Assembly (NCBI GenBank): GCA_011523735.1
Contig: WTGB01000095.1
Location: 1-48,274 of the forward strand
Origin: Chloroflexota bacterium
Lineage (GTDB): Bacteria > Chloroflexota > Anaerolineae > Aggregatilineales > Phototrophicaceae
Direction: 5' to 3'
Length of the DNA stretch: 48,274 bases
The position numbers and the translations under genes are program-made. Shown here piece by piece: positions 9,184-16,870 of this stretch. Numbering within the stretch: the first letter of the stretch is position 1; every line of letters begins with the position of its first letter. The notes beneath the pieces were generated by a model that ran no database searches, had not been told where the DNA came from, and saw nothing but the letters and a program-made list of their open reading frames with translations.

Positions 9184-9226
9184 GCTCCCCTCTCCCCTTG
9201 TGGGAGAGGGGCCGGGGGTGAGGGGT
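9184..9226. repeat. Dispersed repeat family C, copy 2
   Basis: CTCCCCTCTCCC, a short loop TTGT, GGGAGAGGGG, then CCGGGGGTGAGGGG. It forms a strong stem (CTCCCCTCTCCC against GGGAGAGGGG) and matches the outer arms of the copy at 3666-3731. Confidence 0.8.
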
Positions 9227-9240
9227 GAATTGTGCGAGCG

Positions 9241-9333
9241 CCCAGTACCGGACAAGCCTTGTAGGGGCGACAGCCCGAAACCACAAGTCGCAGCGGCAGC
9301 GGGCGACCAGATTGGTCGTCCCTACAAGGCTCG
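9241..9333. repeat. Compound copy of hairpin repeat family A, two units in opposite orientation
   Basis: CCAGTACCGGACAAGCC followed by TTGTAGGGGCGA (9244-9270) on the plus strand faces GGGCGACCAG...GGTCGTCCCTACAAGG (9301-9329) in the reverse direction. The outer CCTTGTAGGG/CCCTACAAGG arms form a large imperfect inverted repeat. The left flank matches the reverse complement of the element at 44470-44513 almost base for base. Confidence 0.75.
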
Positions 9334-9399
9334 CTTTTTCGCATGACTTACTTAGTTTTATTTCTGTGCCTCTTTGATGAATTCCCCGGCGCTCTGTCG

Positions 9400-9405
9400 T
9401 ATAAT
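9400..9405 (+). promoter_or_regulatory. rpiA -10 box (near-leaderless transcript)
   Basis: A perfect TATAAT lies only ten bases before the rpiA ATG at 9416. Transcription would start around 9412, leaving a leader of a few bases at most. The -35 is weak (TTGATG at 9374-9379 with a 20-base spacer). Confidence 0.5.
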
Positions 9406-9415
9406 CCTGACCATA

Positions 9416-10102
9416 ATGAACATCCAAGCGCTCAAACAGCAAGCCGGCGAATACGCCGCCGCATTCGTCCAATCCGGCATGATCATCGGGCTCGGCAGCG
9501 GCAGCACCGCCATCTTCGCGACTCGCCGCATCGCCCAGCGCCTCCGGGACCGCGACCTGCGCGATATCCTCGCCGTCCCCACTTCGCTGGCCACCGAAGC
9601 GGCCGCCATCGAACTCGGCATCCCGCTGACCACCCTCGCCGACCAGCCCGGCATCGACATCACCATCGACGGCGCTGACGAAGTCGATCCGAACTTCAAT
9701 CTCATCAAAGGCGGCGGCGGCGCGCATCTCCGCGAAAAAATCGTCGCCCAAGCCAGCGAGCGCCTCGTCATCGTCGTCGACGACTCCAAACTCGTCGATC
9801 AGCTCGGAAGGACCTGGGCTCTGCCGGTCGAGGTCATCCCCTTCGGCTGGCAATCACAAGCTGCCTACCTGGAATCTCTCGGCGCGACGCCGGTGCTGCG
9901 CTTACAAGGCGACCAGCCCTACCAGACCGACCAGGGCAACATCATCCTCGACTGCGACTTCGGTCCCATCCCCGACCCGGCCGCCCTCGCCCGCAAAATC
10001 AGATCCCGCGCCGGCATCGTCGAGCATGGCTTGTTCATTGGCATGGCGAAGGATGTTGTGGTTGCGAGCAAATCTGGACTCCGCCACCTGCGCAAACCGT
10101 AG
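9416..10102 (+). CDS. rpiA: Ribose-5-phosphate isomerase A
   Basis: 228 residues, the usual RpiA length. It interconverts ribose 5-phosphate and ribulose 5-phosphate in the pentose phosphate pathway. Motifs: GLGSGSTAIFATRRIA near residue 24, DITIDGADEVDPNFNLIKGGGGAHLREKI (about residues 79-107, holding the catalytic Asp/Glu/Lys cluster), VVDDSKLVDQLG and the PVEVIPFGW segment. The start at MNIQALKQQAG is chosen because it sits just after the TATAAT; upstream codons are inside the promoter. The TAG stop is formed by the first bases of a family A repeat (CCGTAGGGGC). Monocistronic, convergent with the pentapeptide-repeat gene. Confidence 0.95.
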   Translation: MNIQALKQQAGEYAAAFVQSGMIIGLGSGSTAIFATRRIAQRLRDRDLRDILAVPTSLATEAAAIELGIPLTTLADQPGIDITIDGADEVDPNFNLIKGGGGAHLREKIVAQASERLVIVVDDSKLVDQLGRTWALPVEVIPFGWQSQAAYLESLGATPVLRLQGDQPYQTDQGNIILDCDFGPIPDPAALARKIRSRAGIVEHGLFIGMAKDVVVASKSGLRHLRKP

Positions 10103-10172
10103 GGGCAACCCGCCTAACCTGCAACCTCATCTCCACCCACAAATCGTAGGGGCGAGCCGGTGGGTCGCCCGC
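10099..10172 (+). repeat. Hairpin repeat family A, one partial and one full copy
   Basis: GTAGGGGCAACCCGCC (10099-10114) is a truncated unit that supplies the rpiA stop codon. GTAGGGGCGAGCCGG then TGGGTCGCCCGC (10146-10172) is a complete unit with a GGCGAGCC/GGGTCGCC stem. They lie between convergent rpiA and the pentapeptide gene and may terminate both transcripts. Confidence 0.8.
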
Positions 10173-10204
10173 TGCCAGCGCTCGGTCGCTAAACGCTTGC
10201 AACG

Positions 10205-11386
10205 TCATCCAGCACGCGCATTTTGCTGGCGGATTCTGGCTGGATGCCTGTTGATCTGTTCTAGTGTCGCTTCGAATTCCACATGATCACGATCAATAAA
10301 ACGTACAATATCCTTCCATCCCATATCATCCGCGAAGACTGATCCGTCTGGCATTTTTGCGCCTGAGAATCTAGTAGCCGAAGTCAGGCTTCGTTTGAAT
10401 GTAGGGTCATGATCGGCAATTGCATCACCAGAAAACGTAGAGATTCTGAAATCTTCATAATTCACTTTGGCATCTTGTAGGTACGTTCCTCGCAGGTCGG
10501 CCCCTCGTAAGTCAGTTCCAGAAAGGTTAGCTTTCCGCAAGTCGAGAACCTGAAGAGTGGCTCCACACATTATCGATCCGCTGAGGTCAAATCCTCTGAG
10601 ATCAACGCCTACTAGTGTCGCTCCCTCCCAATCTGCATAATTTGCTTGTTGCGCACCTGAAAGCGAGGTGCGATAAAGCTTCGCTCGTACGAAACTAGAA
10701 TTGTACAGAAATGCGCCCTGCAGATTACAATCAATTAGAGCCGCGTCCGTCAGAATCGCACCATTTAGTGTGGCTGTTTGAAGATCAGCAAAAACTGCGG
10801 TTGCTTCCGTCAAGTCCGCATCCTTAAGATTAGCATCGCTAAGTAGAGCTTCATTTAACTCTGCGCCTCGCAGGTCAGCGCCCTTGAGTTCAGCCCGACA
10901 ACGTAAATCGGCCCGATTCAGGTTCGCATCTCGCAGATTAGCACCATTTAGCTTTGCGCCTCGAAGATCCGCCTGCTCTAGAATCGCCCCTTCCAGATTT
11001 GCACCGTCCAGCCTCGCATCTTGCAACCGTGCCTCCCGCAGATTCGCGCCCTTCAACAGCCCATCCTCGCCCCGCAGCCACCCCTCGCGTTCCATCCACT
11101 CCACCGCCGAAATCGCGATATCGCGTGAACGACTCCCCGCTTCCCGAATCAACCGGCGCTGGAGACTAGTTCGCTCGCGATACGCATACCAGCGATTGAT
11201 AATGAAGACTGTCGCCACAATGCCCATGCCTTCGGTAAACAAATTCATGCGATAATCAATGTTCTCGTCACCGAACCATCCCGCCCCTATCAGGACGCTC
11301 ATTACCAGAACCGTTGCGCCACCCAGTATTTCATAGAAGAGCCTGTACTTTTTATGAATACTGCGAATCTCTTCCCGCCGACTCAT
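10205..11386 (-). CDS. Membrane-anchored pentapeptide-repeat protein
   Basis: 393 residues from the ATG at 11386. Two hydrophobic segments (about 17-37 and 46-66) form an N-terminal membrane hairpin. A linker with RRLIREAGSRSRDIA follows. From about residue 112 to 310 the protein is a tandem A(D/N)Lxx pentapeptide array (GANLR, GAILEQADLRG, GTDLRGADLRG), which folds as a right-handed quadrilateral beta-helix. One irregular unit (RADLRCRAELKG) carries two extra residues. The last 80 residues are not repeats. The DNA is clearly more AT-rich than neighbouring metabolic genes. Function unknown; in other bacteria similar proteins act as scaffolds, gyrase protectors or effectors, and nothing here decides between these. 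Confidence 0.88.
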   Translation of the reverse strand: MSRREEIRSIHKKYRLFYEILGGATVLVMSVLIGAGWFGDENIDYRMNLFTEGMGIVATVFIINRWYAYRERTSLQRRLIREAGSRSRDIAISAVEWMEREGWLRGEDGLLKGANLREARLQDARLDGANLEGAILEQADLRGAKLNGANLRDANLNRADLRCRAELKGADLRGAELNEALLSDANLKDADLTEATAVFADLQTATLNGAILTDAALIDCNLQGAFLYNSSFVRAKLYRTSLSGAQQANYADWEGATLVGVDLRGFDLSGSIMCGATLQVLDLRKANLSGTDLRGADLRGTYLQDAKVNYEDFRISTFSGDAIADHDPTFKRSLTSATRFSGAKMPDGSVFADDMGWKDIVRFIDRDHVEFEATLEQINRHPARIRQQNARAG

Positions 11387-11484
11387 TTTCTCAACCCAAC
11401 CTCTCCGCCATCGCCAAACCAAACCTCCCCAGCATATCACACCCCCTTAGCCCGCTCTCCCCACTTCAAAATCACGACATTTAC

Positions 11485-11514
11485 TTGACTCTATCAGAAC
11501 ATCTGTGCTATAAT
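11485..11514 (+). promoter_or_regulatory. Strong sigma-70 promoter of the HTH gene
   Basis: TTGACT (11485-11490), an 18-base spacer and a perfect TATAAT (11509-11514). Predicted start near 11521, giving a leader of about 24 bases before the ATG at 11545. Confidence 0.75.
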
Positions 11515-11544
11515 ATCACCAAAACCATGCACCGGAGCGCCACC

Positions 11545-12132
11545 ATGCCCAAGAAACATTCCGAATTGCAAAAACGTGATGCCATGGACCTGCTCGAAAT
11601 CCATGGCGACATCACGATTGTCCATCAACTTACCGGTATCCCGCGCCGTACCCTTCGCCGCTGGCGAGCGAAATCCCGTCGCAAGCAAAAACGCTATATG
11701 GCCGAAAAACATATTGCGTCGGCCATAAAACGGCCACAAACGGACAATCACATCGTCTCCAGCGAGCAGACTCCGCCCCATCGCACCGCCATCAATGCCG
11801 CGCCCACTAACGCCGACGCCGCACACGGCGAATCAGACGAGGCAAACGAAAATTTCCAAACCCTGCTCCACATCCGCGACCAACTCTTGCGCTTCTCTTC
11901 CCAGCTCGTCGACGACCTTGATCCGAACGACCCCGATATCAATCTCCGAACCCTGTCCCTCTCACGCGCCCTCGATCGCATCTATTGGCTCGACGAAACC
12001 CTCTATCCGTCAGATGAGGAAGAAGATGGATCCGACAAAGCCCTGCCGCCCAACCGCATCGCATTCGTCTACGAGGAACAGGCGGGCGAATATCCCCCTT
12101 GGCACAACGCCTCCCAGGAAGACGGCGATTAA
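11545..12132 (+). CDS. Small helix-turn-helix protein, unknown function (terminase-small-subunit/transposase-like HTH)
   Basis: 195 residues. The start at 11545 has GGAG seven bases upstream; an earlier in-frame ATG at 11527 would sit almost at the transcription start. Residues about 14-42 (DLLEIHGDITIVHQLTGIP then RRTLRRWRAK) form a helix-turn-helix like those of Mor/terminase small subunits and transposase HTH domains. A basic stretch (KSRRKQKRY) follows, then a polar linker and an acidic C-terminal half with helical sequence (ENFQTLLHIRDQLLRFSSQLVDDL). No catalytic domain is visible. It has its own strong promoter and is followed by a cupin gene. I do not recognise a specific family. Confidence 0.75.
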   Translation: MPKKHSELQKRDAMDLLEIHGDITIVHQLTGIPRRTLRRWRAKSRRKQKRYMAEKHIASAIKRPQTDNHIVSSEQTPPHRTAINAAPTNADAAHGESDEANENFQTLLHIRDQLLRFSSQLVDDLDPNDPDINLRTLSLSRALDRIYWLDETLYPSDEEEDGSDKALPPNRIAFVYEEQAGEYPPWHNASQEDGD

Positions 12133-12146
12133 CCCGCTGATTCCTC

Positions 12147-12170
12147 ACTCTACTCGGTGGTAAAATCTTC
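12147..12170 (+). repeat. Dispersed repeat family B, short copy (CTCTACTCGGTGGTAAAATC)
   Basis: CACTCTACTCGGTGGTAAAA shares the TACTCGGTGGT(T)AAA core with the copies at 41329-41376 and 34702-34750. It lies between the HTH and cupin genes. Confidence 0.5.
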
Positions 12171-12201
12171 CCACGAATTCTCAAGACATACGGAGCGACA
12201 C

Positions 12202-12663
12202 ATGACCGACAAATCCAACTGGCGCGATAACGGCGTCCGCATCGTCCGAAGCGGCGAGCTCGACAGCAACACCCCCCAAACCCCCGGCATGACCCGCGCC
12301 GCCGCCATCAACCATGCCAAAGCCGGCGCGGAGAAACTCTGGGCTGGCACCGTCAATATCCAGCCCGATGCCAAAACCGGCGCCCACCACCACGGCGAAC
12401 TCGAAAGCGTCATATATGTCCTCAAAGGACGCGCTCGCATGCGCTGGGGCGATAACCTGGAATACGTCGCCGAAGCCGACGCCGGCGACTTCATCTACGT
12501 GCCGCCCTTCGTGCCCCACCAGGAAATCAACGCCGACCCGGACCAGCCCCTCGAATGCATCCTCGTCCGCAGCGACCAGGAAGCCATCGTCGTCAACCTC
12601 GATATCGAACCGGTCGAAAGCTCCGAGACCATCTGGATCGGCCCCAACCACCCGGCGGAATGA
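12202..12663 (+). CDS. Cupin-domain protein
   Basis: 153 residues from the ATG at 12202, with GGAG seven bases upstream. A single cupin barrel is seen: motif 1 around GAHHHGELESVIYVLKGRARM (two His and a Glu for metal binding) and motif 2 DFIYVPPFVPHQEIN (the last His ligand). Such small cupins include sugar isomerases, oxalate- or auxin-type binding proteins and dioxygenase relatives; the reaction cannot be read from sequence. The gene follows the HTH gene on the same strand after 69 bases and is convergent with a P450. Confidence 0.85.
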   Translation: MTDKSNWRDNGVRIVRSGELDSNTPQTPGMTRAAAINHAKAGAEKLWAGTVNIQPDAKTGAHHHGELESVIYVLKGRARMRWGDNLEYVAEADAGDFIYVPPFVPHQEINADPDQPLECILVRSDQEAIVVNLDIEPVESSETIWIGPNHPAE

Positions 12664-12692
12664 ACGCTACAGATAGCGTTTATGTTGAAAAT

Positions 12693-12799
12693 GTAGGGGC
12701 GATTCGGTCGCCCGCCGGAGCGGGAAACTATGTAGGGACGCCCCTTGGGTCGCCCGCAGCCAACATCGAATCTTGTAGGGGCGAGCCGGTGGGTCGCCC
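12693..12799 (+). repeat. Three family A hairpin repeats in a row
   Basis: Units at 12693-12715 (GTAGGGGCGATTCGG then TCGCCCGC), 12732-12757 (GTAGGGACGCC...GGGTCGCCCGC) and 12775-12799 (GTAGGGGCGAGCC...GGGTCGCCC). All are in plus orientation with AT-richer spacers, filling the gap between the convergent cupin and P450 genes. Confidence 0.85.
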
Positions 12800-12813
12800 A
12801 AAGCTGTCGCGCT

Positions 12814-14049
12814 TTACCAAGTCACCCGCAGCGCAACCGGACCGCGAAATGAGATATTCCGCGTATACGCCAGTTCCTGCCCATCCACCAGCCGCAAACC
12901 GGGCAACTTCCGCGCCAGCGTCTCCAGCAATATCGCCATCTCCAGCCGAGCCAGCGGCGCGCCCACGCAGTAATGAATGCCATAGCCGAAAGCCAACTGC
13001 TCCTTGAGATTGCCCCGCTCCATCACGATCTCGTCCGGCTCGGGGAAAACCGCCTCATCGCGATTCGCCGAGTGTAGCATCAGCAGCAGATTCGCCCCCG
13101 CTGGTATCTCGACGCCGTTGATCCGGCTCGCCTTGACCGCCAGCCGCCGCCAGGCGCAGACCGAGGGATCGTAGCGCATCATCTCTTCCAGCGCCCCCGG
13201 GATGCGCTCCGGCGCCCCGCAAAGCGCCTCCCAATGCGCCCGCTCTGTCAGCAGGTGCAGCAAGGCGTTATTGATCTGCGCCGTGGTCGTCTCATGCCCG
13301 GCCACCAGCAGGGTGATCATGCAGCTGGCGATCTCGTTCAGCGTCAGCACCGCGTCATCGCCGGCGCGCAGGCGGATCAGGTCGCTGGTCAAGTCATCCT
13401 GCGGCGCGCGCTCCTTCTCCGCGACGAGCTTGACCACATAGCGCCAGAAAGGCACCAAGTTCCGCGTCATCTCGATCTGTTCGTCCGCCGTCGGCCGCCC
13501 GTAATACAGCTTGATGCGGTTGCCCGCCCAAGCCTTCACTTGCGGCACATCGGCAGCGGGCACGCCCAAGACGTGGAAGAGCACATAAGCCGGATATTCG
13601 TAGGTCAACTCCGCCACGATATCGGCAGGCGCTCGCTTGCTTATCCGGCCGACCCCCCGCTCGGCGATCTCGCGTATCGCCGGCGCGAAGCTCTTCATCC
13701 GCCGCGGACTGAAGAGGCGGTTGACCAGGGCGCGGATCCGCGTGTGGCTGGGCGGCACATTATTCGACAAGACCGGCTCGGGAGTGTAATCGCCGACGGC
13801 GAGCATCTCCTGGACTGCTGCGGAGAAGGGCACGATCGGACTGATAGTGTTGGCGGCCGTGTAGGTCTCGTGGTCGCGGAAGATCGCCTTGACATCCTCA
13901 TAGCGCGTGACGACCCAGTAGTCGATGGCCGGGCTGTAGAAGACGGGCTGCTCGCGCCGGGCTTGGGCGAGCAAGGGGAAGGGATCGCTCAGGTCGAGCG
14001 GGTCGAAGTCGCTGCTGAGGTTTGTGATGGGGCAATGAGTATGATTCAT
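12814..14049 (-). CDS. Cytochrome P450 (bacterial class I type, CYP107-like)
   Basis: 411 residues, a full-length bacterial P450 monooxygenase. The I-helix oxygen-binding motif is AGHETTT, the K-helix ExxR is in LEEMMRYDPSV, and the haem loop reads FGYGIHYCVGAPLAR with Cys361 as axial ligand. Substrate unknown; needs ferredoxin and reductase partners, none of which is nearby. The ATG at 14049 lacks a Shine-Dalgarno. Upstream, GGTATTCG occurs twice (14065-14072 and 14090-14097), 25 bases apart, and might be a regulator site. Cytoplasmic, monocistronic, convergent with the cupin gene. Confidence 0.93.
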   Translation of the reverse strand: MNHTHCPITNLSSDFDPLDLSDPFPLLAQARREQPVFYSPAIDYWVVTRYEDVKAIFRDHETYTAANTISPIVPFSAAVQEMLAVGDYTPEPVLSNNVPPSHTRIRALVNRLFSPRRMKSFAPAIREIAERGVGRISKRAPADIVAELTYEYPAYVLFHVLGVPAADVPQVKAWAGNRIKLYYGRPTADEQIEMTRNLVPFWRYVVKLVAEKERAPQDDLTSDLIRLRAGDDAVLTLNEIASCMITLLVAGHETTTAQINNALLHLLTERAHWEALCGAPERIPGALEEMMRYDPSVCAWRRLAVKASRINGVEIPAGANLLLMLHSANRDEAVFPEPDEIVMERGNLKEQLAFGYGIHYCVGAPLARLEMAILLETLARKLPGLRLVDGQELAYTRNISFRGPVALRVTW

Positions 14050-14177
14050 TGTAATGGCGCTATTGGTATTCGGACTATTGGGATGCTAGGGTATTCGTAT
14101 TGAGTCGCTCAAGCGAGTAGTCGAACAGACGTCAGTTTTGCGCTGGGCTGTGGCGCTTCTTCGGCAGGCAGTCAACG

Positions 14178-14513
14178 CTATTGCTGGGCTTCAGTCACCA
14201 ATTTACGAATCTCGGCGTTGCTGATGTCGATGTCATCGGTTTTGGAATAGATGGTGAGCAGGGTAACGCGGTCGCTGAACTGGGCATAATAGATCACGCG
14301 GAAGCCGCCGCTCTTGCCGCGCCGTGCCGCGCGATTGGGCAGGCGTACTTTGTATACGGTGTAACCGACGCCGGGCACCAGTTGCCCTGGGCGTTCATCG
14401 TTCCGGAGCCGCTGGAATAAAGGGCGCAAATCGAGATGTATCGAGGGAAACCGGCGGCGCAGTCTCCTAGTTCGTTTACGAAACGTAGGGTGGGTGTCAA
14501 CTCTCGTCGGCAT
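14178..14513 (-). CDS. RelE/HigB-superfamily toxin (putative mRNA interferase)
   Basis: 111 residues, strongly basic. The C-terminal half (VYKVRLPNRAARRGKSGGFRVIYYAQFSDRVTLLTIYSK) shows the RelE-fold pattern: beta-strand, basic loop, GGFRVIYY strand and LLTIYSK strand, with conserved Arg and Lys for RNA contact. It would cleave ribosome-bound mRNA when free. Its start overlaps the 3' end of a small acidic gene (14497-14703) by 17 bases, the normal coupling of antitoxin first, toxin second. The ATG has only a weak ribosome site, again fitting coupled translation. Divergent from the inositol operon. Confidence 0.75.
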   Translation of the reverse strand: MPTRVDTHPTFRKRTRRLRRRFPSIHLDLRPLFQRLRNDERPGQLVPGVGYTVYKVRLPNRAARRGKSGGFRVIYYAQFSDRVTLLTIYSKTDDIDISNAEIRKLVTEAQQ

Positions 14514-14703
14514 CGACCATAGCTTCGCATTCTAGCTCGTCAAGGAATTCCATCGCATCCTGACCTTCGTAGCCCGCCATCACATCACGTAGGGCGATGC
14601 GCAAGTCTTCTAGCAGTTCTTCTTTTGTCGGCTCGCGGTCGTCATCTTCCTCGGGCGCCGGTTTCGCTTGAGCCAAAGTCGGGTTCAGTTTGTCGGGATT
14701 CAT
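14497..14703 (-). CDS. Small acidic putative antitoxin of the RelE-like toxin
   Basis: 68 residues from the ATG at 14703 with a perfect AGGAGG. The longer open frame upstream runs into the iolG promoter and gene and is not used. The sequence is acidic (PAPEEDDDREPTKEELLEDL and LDELECEAMVDADES) with a predicted helix KEELLEDLRIALRDVMAG. No clear DNA-binding fold is seen in the first 20 residues. Size, charge, gene order and the 17-base overlap with the toxin support the assignment; the antitoxin family is not one I can name. Confidence 0.65.
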   Translation of the reverse strand: MNPDKLNPTLAQAKPAPEEDDDREPTKEELLEDLRIALRDVMAGYEGQDAMEFLDELECEAMVDADES

Positions 14704-14778
14704 AACCTGCCTCCTGAATCGTCCCCGACAATTGTAGCGCAACCAGGCCGCGCTATTCAATAATAAGGCGAGATTCGA

Positions 14779-14784
14779 TATGAT
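14779..14784 (+). promoter_or_regulatory. Possible -10 box of the inositol operon
   Basis: TATGAT lies 35 bases before the iolG ATG, but the matching -35 (TTCAAT at 14756-14761) is poor, so an activator or another sigma factor may be involved. The region 14704-14818 is shared with the divergent antitoxin promoter. Confidence 0.25.
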
Positions 14785-14818
14785 AAGCGCCATTATCCGG
14801 GTGCGGCTGGGGGCAAGC

Positions 14819-15826
14819 ATGACGATCAAACTGGGCATCATCGGCGCGGGGCGCATCGGCCGCCTCCATGCCAACACGCTGACCACGCGCGTTCCGGGCG
14901 CGCAGGCCATCGCCATCGCCGATATCTTCGAAGCCTCCGCCAAATCCGCCGCCGCCGATTATAGCATTCCCGACTACACCAGCGAGCCCGCCGAGATCAT
15001 CAACAGCGGCGACATCGACGCGGTCGTCATCTGCTCTTCGACCGACACGCACTGCCGCTTCATCACCGAGGCCGCGGGGACCGGCAAGCAGATCTTCTGC
15101 GAAAAGCCCATCGCCTTCGACCTGGCTGAGATCGACGCCGCGCTGGCGGCTGTCGCCGATGCGGGCGTCCAACTACAAATTGGCTTCAACCGCCGCTTCG
15201 ACAGCAATCACGCGCGCATCAAGCAAGCCATCGATAGCGGTGAAATCGGCGAGCCGCACACACTGACGATCATCAGCCGCGATCCCGCCCCGCCCCCGAT
15301 CGATTACATCAAGGTCTCCGGCGGCTTGATGATGGATATGATGATCCACGACTTCGATATGTGCCGCTTCCTGCTGGGCGAAGTGGAAGAGATCTACGCA
15401 ATGGCTGATGTCATGGTCGATCCCGCCATTGGCGAGGCCGGCGACATCGACACCGCCACGGTGATGCTGCGCTTTGAGAATGGCGCCATCGGCACGATCG
15501 AGAACAGCCGGCAGGCGGTTTATGGCTACGACCAGCGCGTGGAGGTCTTCGGCAGCCGCGGCGCGGCCAGCAGCGGCAACTGGCATCCCAACGCCGTCAC
15601 CATCAGCGATGCGTCCAGCGTCCGCCGCAACCTGCCGCTGCACTTCTTCATCGAGCGCTATATGGACAGCTACATCGCCGAGATGATCGCTTTCGTCGAG
15701 GCGCTCACAAAGGGCGGAACCGTGCCGGTAGTCGGCAACGACGGGCGTGTGCCGGTGCTGATGGCGATGGGGGGCATGCGCTCAATCGCCGAGAAGCGGC
15801 CCGTGCGCCTGGACGAGATTGCGTAG
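14819..15826 (+). CDS. iolG: myo-Inositol 2-dehydrogenase (Gfo/Idh/MocA family)
   Basis: 335 residues from the ATG at 14819, with GGGGG upstream. It oxidises myo-inositol to scyllo-inosose with NAD, the first step of inositol catabolism. The Rossmann motif is GIIGAGRIGRLHA (6-18). Lys96 in CEKP, Asp173 and His177 in MMDMMIHDFDM line up with the catalytic Lys97-Asp172-His176 described for Bacillus subtilis IolG. Inositol specificity is supported by iolC eight bases downstream, then iolB and iolD. First gene of the co-directional run that reaches 31.1 kb. Confidence 0.9.
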   Translation: MTIKLGIIGAGRIGRLHANTLTTRVPGAQAIAIADIFEASAKSAAADYSIPDYTSEPAEIINSGDIDAVVICSSTDTHCRFITEAAGTGKQIFCEKPIAFDLAEIDAALAAVADAGVQLQIGFNRRFDSNHARIKQAIDSGEIGEPHTLTIISRDPAPPPIDYIKVSGGLMMDMMIHDFDMCRFLLGEVEEIYAMADVMVDPAIGEAGDIDTATVMLRFENGAIGTIENSRQAVYGYDQRVEVFGSRGAASSGNWHPNAVTISDASSVRRNLPLHFFIERYMDSYIAEMIAFVEALTKGGTVPVVGNDGRVPVLMAMGGMRSIAEKRPVRLDEIA

Positions 15827-15834
15827 GAACAGAC

Positions 15835-16848
15835 ATGAGCAAAACATACGACTCCCTGCACATGGGCCGCAGTTCCATCGACCTGTACTCCAACGACATC
15901 GGCGCGCCCTTCGCCGAAATAGACAGTTTCGCTGCCTACATCGGCGGCTCGCCCACGAATATCAGCGTCGGCGGGAAACGACTGGGGCTGAACACGGCGC
16001 TGCTGACCGCCGTCGGCGCTGACCCGGTCGGCGACTTCATCCTGCATTTCCTCGATAACGAGGGCGTCGAGACGCGCTTCATCCCGCGCAAGCCGGAGCA
16101 CCGCACCGCCGCCGCCGTGCTGGGCATTGAACCGCCGGACAAGTTCCCCCTGGTCTTCTACCGCGACAATTGCGCCGATATCAACCTGAACATCGACGAT
16201 GTGCTGGCGGCCCCGCTGACGGATTGCCGGGTCTTCCAATTCGCCGGCACCAACCTCAGCCGGGAGCCGAGCCGCAGCGCGACGATGTTCGCGGCCGAGC
16301 AAGCGCGTTTGGCGGGCGCGAAAGTCGTTTTTGATGTCGATTTCCGTCCCGATCAATGGCATGATGTGCGGGCTTTTGGCGTGGTGGCGCGGGGCGTGCT
16401 GCGCCTTGTCGATGTCGTCATCGGCACCGAAGACGAGATCAACGCCGCCATGCTCAGCGATATCGCGCAGATGAGCCTGACGCACTCGCAAGTCTCCGAT
16501 ACCAAAGTCGCCGGCGATACACGTGGCGCCATCGAATTCATGCTGGGAATGGGACCGGAAGCGGTGGTCGAGAAGATCGGACCGGAAGGCGCGCGCATAC
16601 ATCTGTGGGACGGCGAGATCATCGAAGCGCCCGGCTTCCCGGTGGCAGTGACCAATATCCTGGGCGCGGGCGATGCCTTCGGCGGCGGCTTCATCTACGG
16701 GCTGGTCAAGGGCTGGGGCTGGTACAAGGCAGCGCGGCTGGGCAATGCCTGCGGCGCGATCGTCGTCACCGAGCATGGCTGCGCCAACTTCATGCCGACC
16801 ATGCCGGAGGTGGAAGCCTTCGTCGCGCCCTACGGCGGGCTGGATTAA
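15835..16848 (+). CDS. iolC: 5-Dehydro-2-deoxygluconokinase (PfkB family)
   Basis: 337 residues. It phosphorylates 2-deoxy-5-keto-gluconate in inositol breakdown. PfkB features: an N-terminal YIGGSPTNISVGGKRLG substrate-binding segment, TAVGADPVGDFI, and the C-terminal anion-hole/catalytic motif NILGAGDAFGGGF with its Asp as base. The start follows AGGA. Eight bases separate it from iolG, so they are co-transcribed. After the stop comes a family A hairpin before the next gene. Confidence 0.92.
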   Translation: MSKTYDSLHMGRSSIDLYSNDIGAPFAEIDSFAAYIGGSPTNISVGGKRLGLNTALLTAVGADPVGDFILHFLDNEGVETRFIPRKPEHRTAAAVLGIEPPDKFPLVFYRDNCADINLNIDDVLAAPLTDCRVFQFAGTNLSREPSRSATMFAAEQARLAGAKVVFDVDFRPDQWHDVRAFGVVARGVLRLVDVVIGTEDEINAAMLSDIAQMSLTHSQVSDTKVAGDTRGAIEFMLGMGPEAVVEKIGPEGARIHLWDGEIIEAPGFPVAVTNILGAGDAFGGGFIYGLVKGWGWYKAARLGNACGAIVVTEHGCANFMPTMPEVEAFVAPYGGLD

Positions 16849-16870
16849 GTAAGTATACTAATAGATTACT

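Larger units (their letters stand above)
8894..9415. other. 522-base divergent intergenic region between the TIM-barrel gene and rpiA
   Basis: No gene is convincing here. It is AT-richer than its neighbours from 8894 to 9180. It holds a weak minus-strand TATAGT (8940-8945), a short palindrome ATTACGTAAT (9162-9171), a fragment GGCTTGTCCGCTACTG (9066-9081) that matches the flank of the repeat at 44470-44513, one family C repeat and a compound family A repeat (both listed separately), and the rpiA -10 box. Confidence 0.7.

Noticed and set aside
9152..9853. Minus-strand open frame of 233 codons overlapping rpiA
   Set aside because: Antisense of rpiA plus repeat DNA; rpiA is certain.
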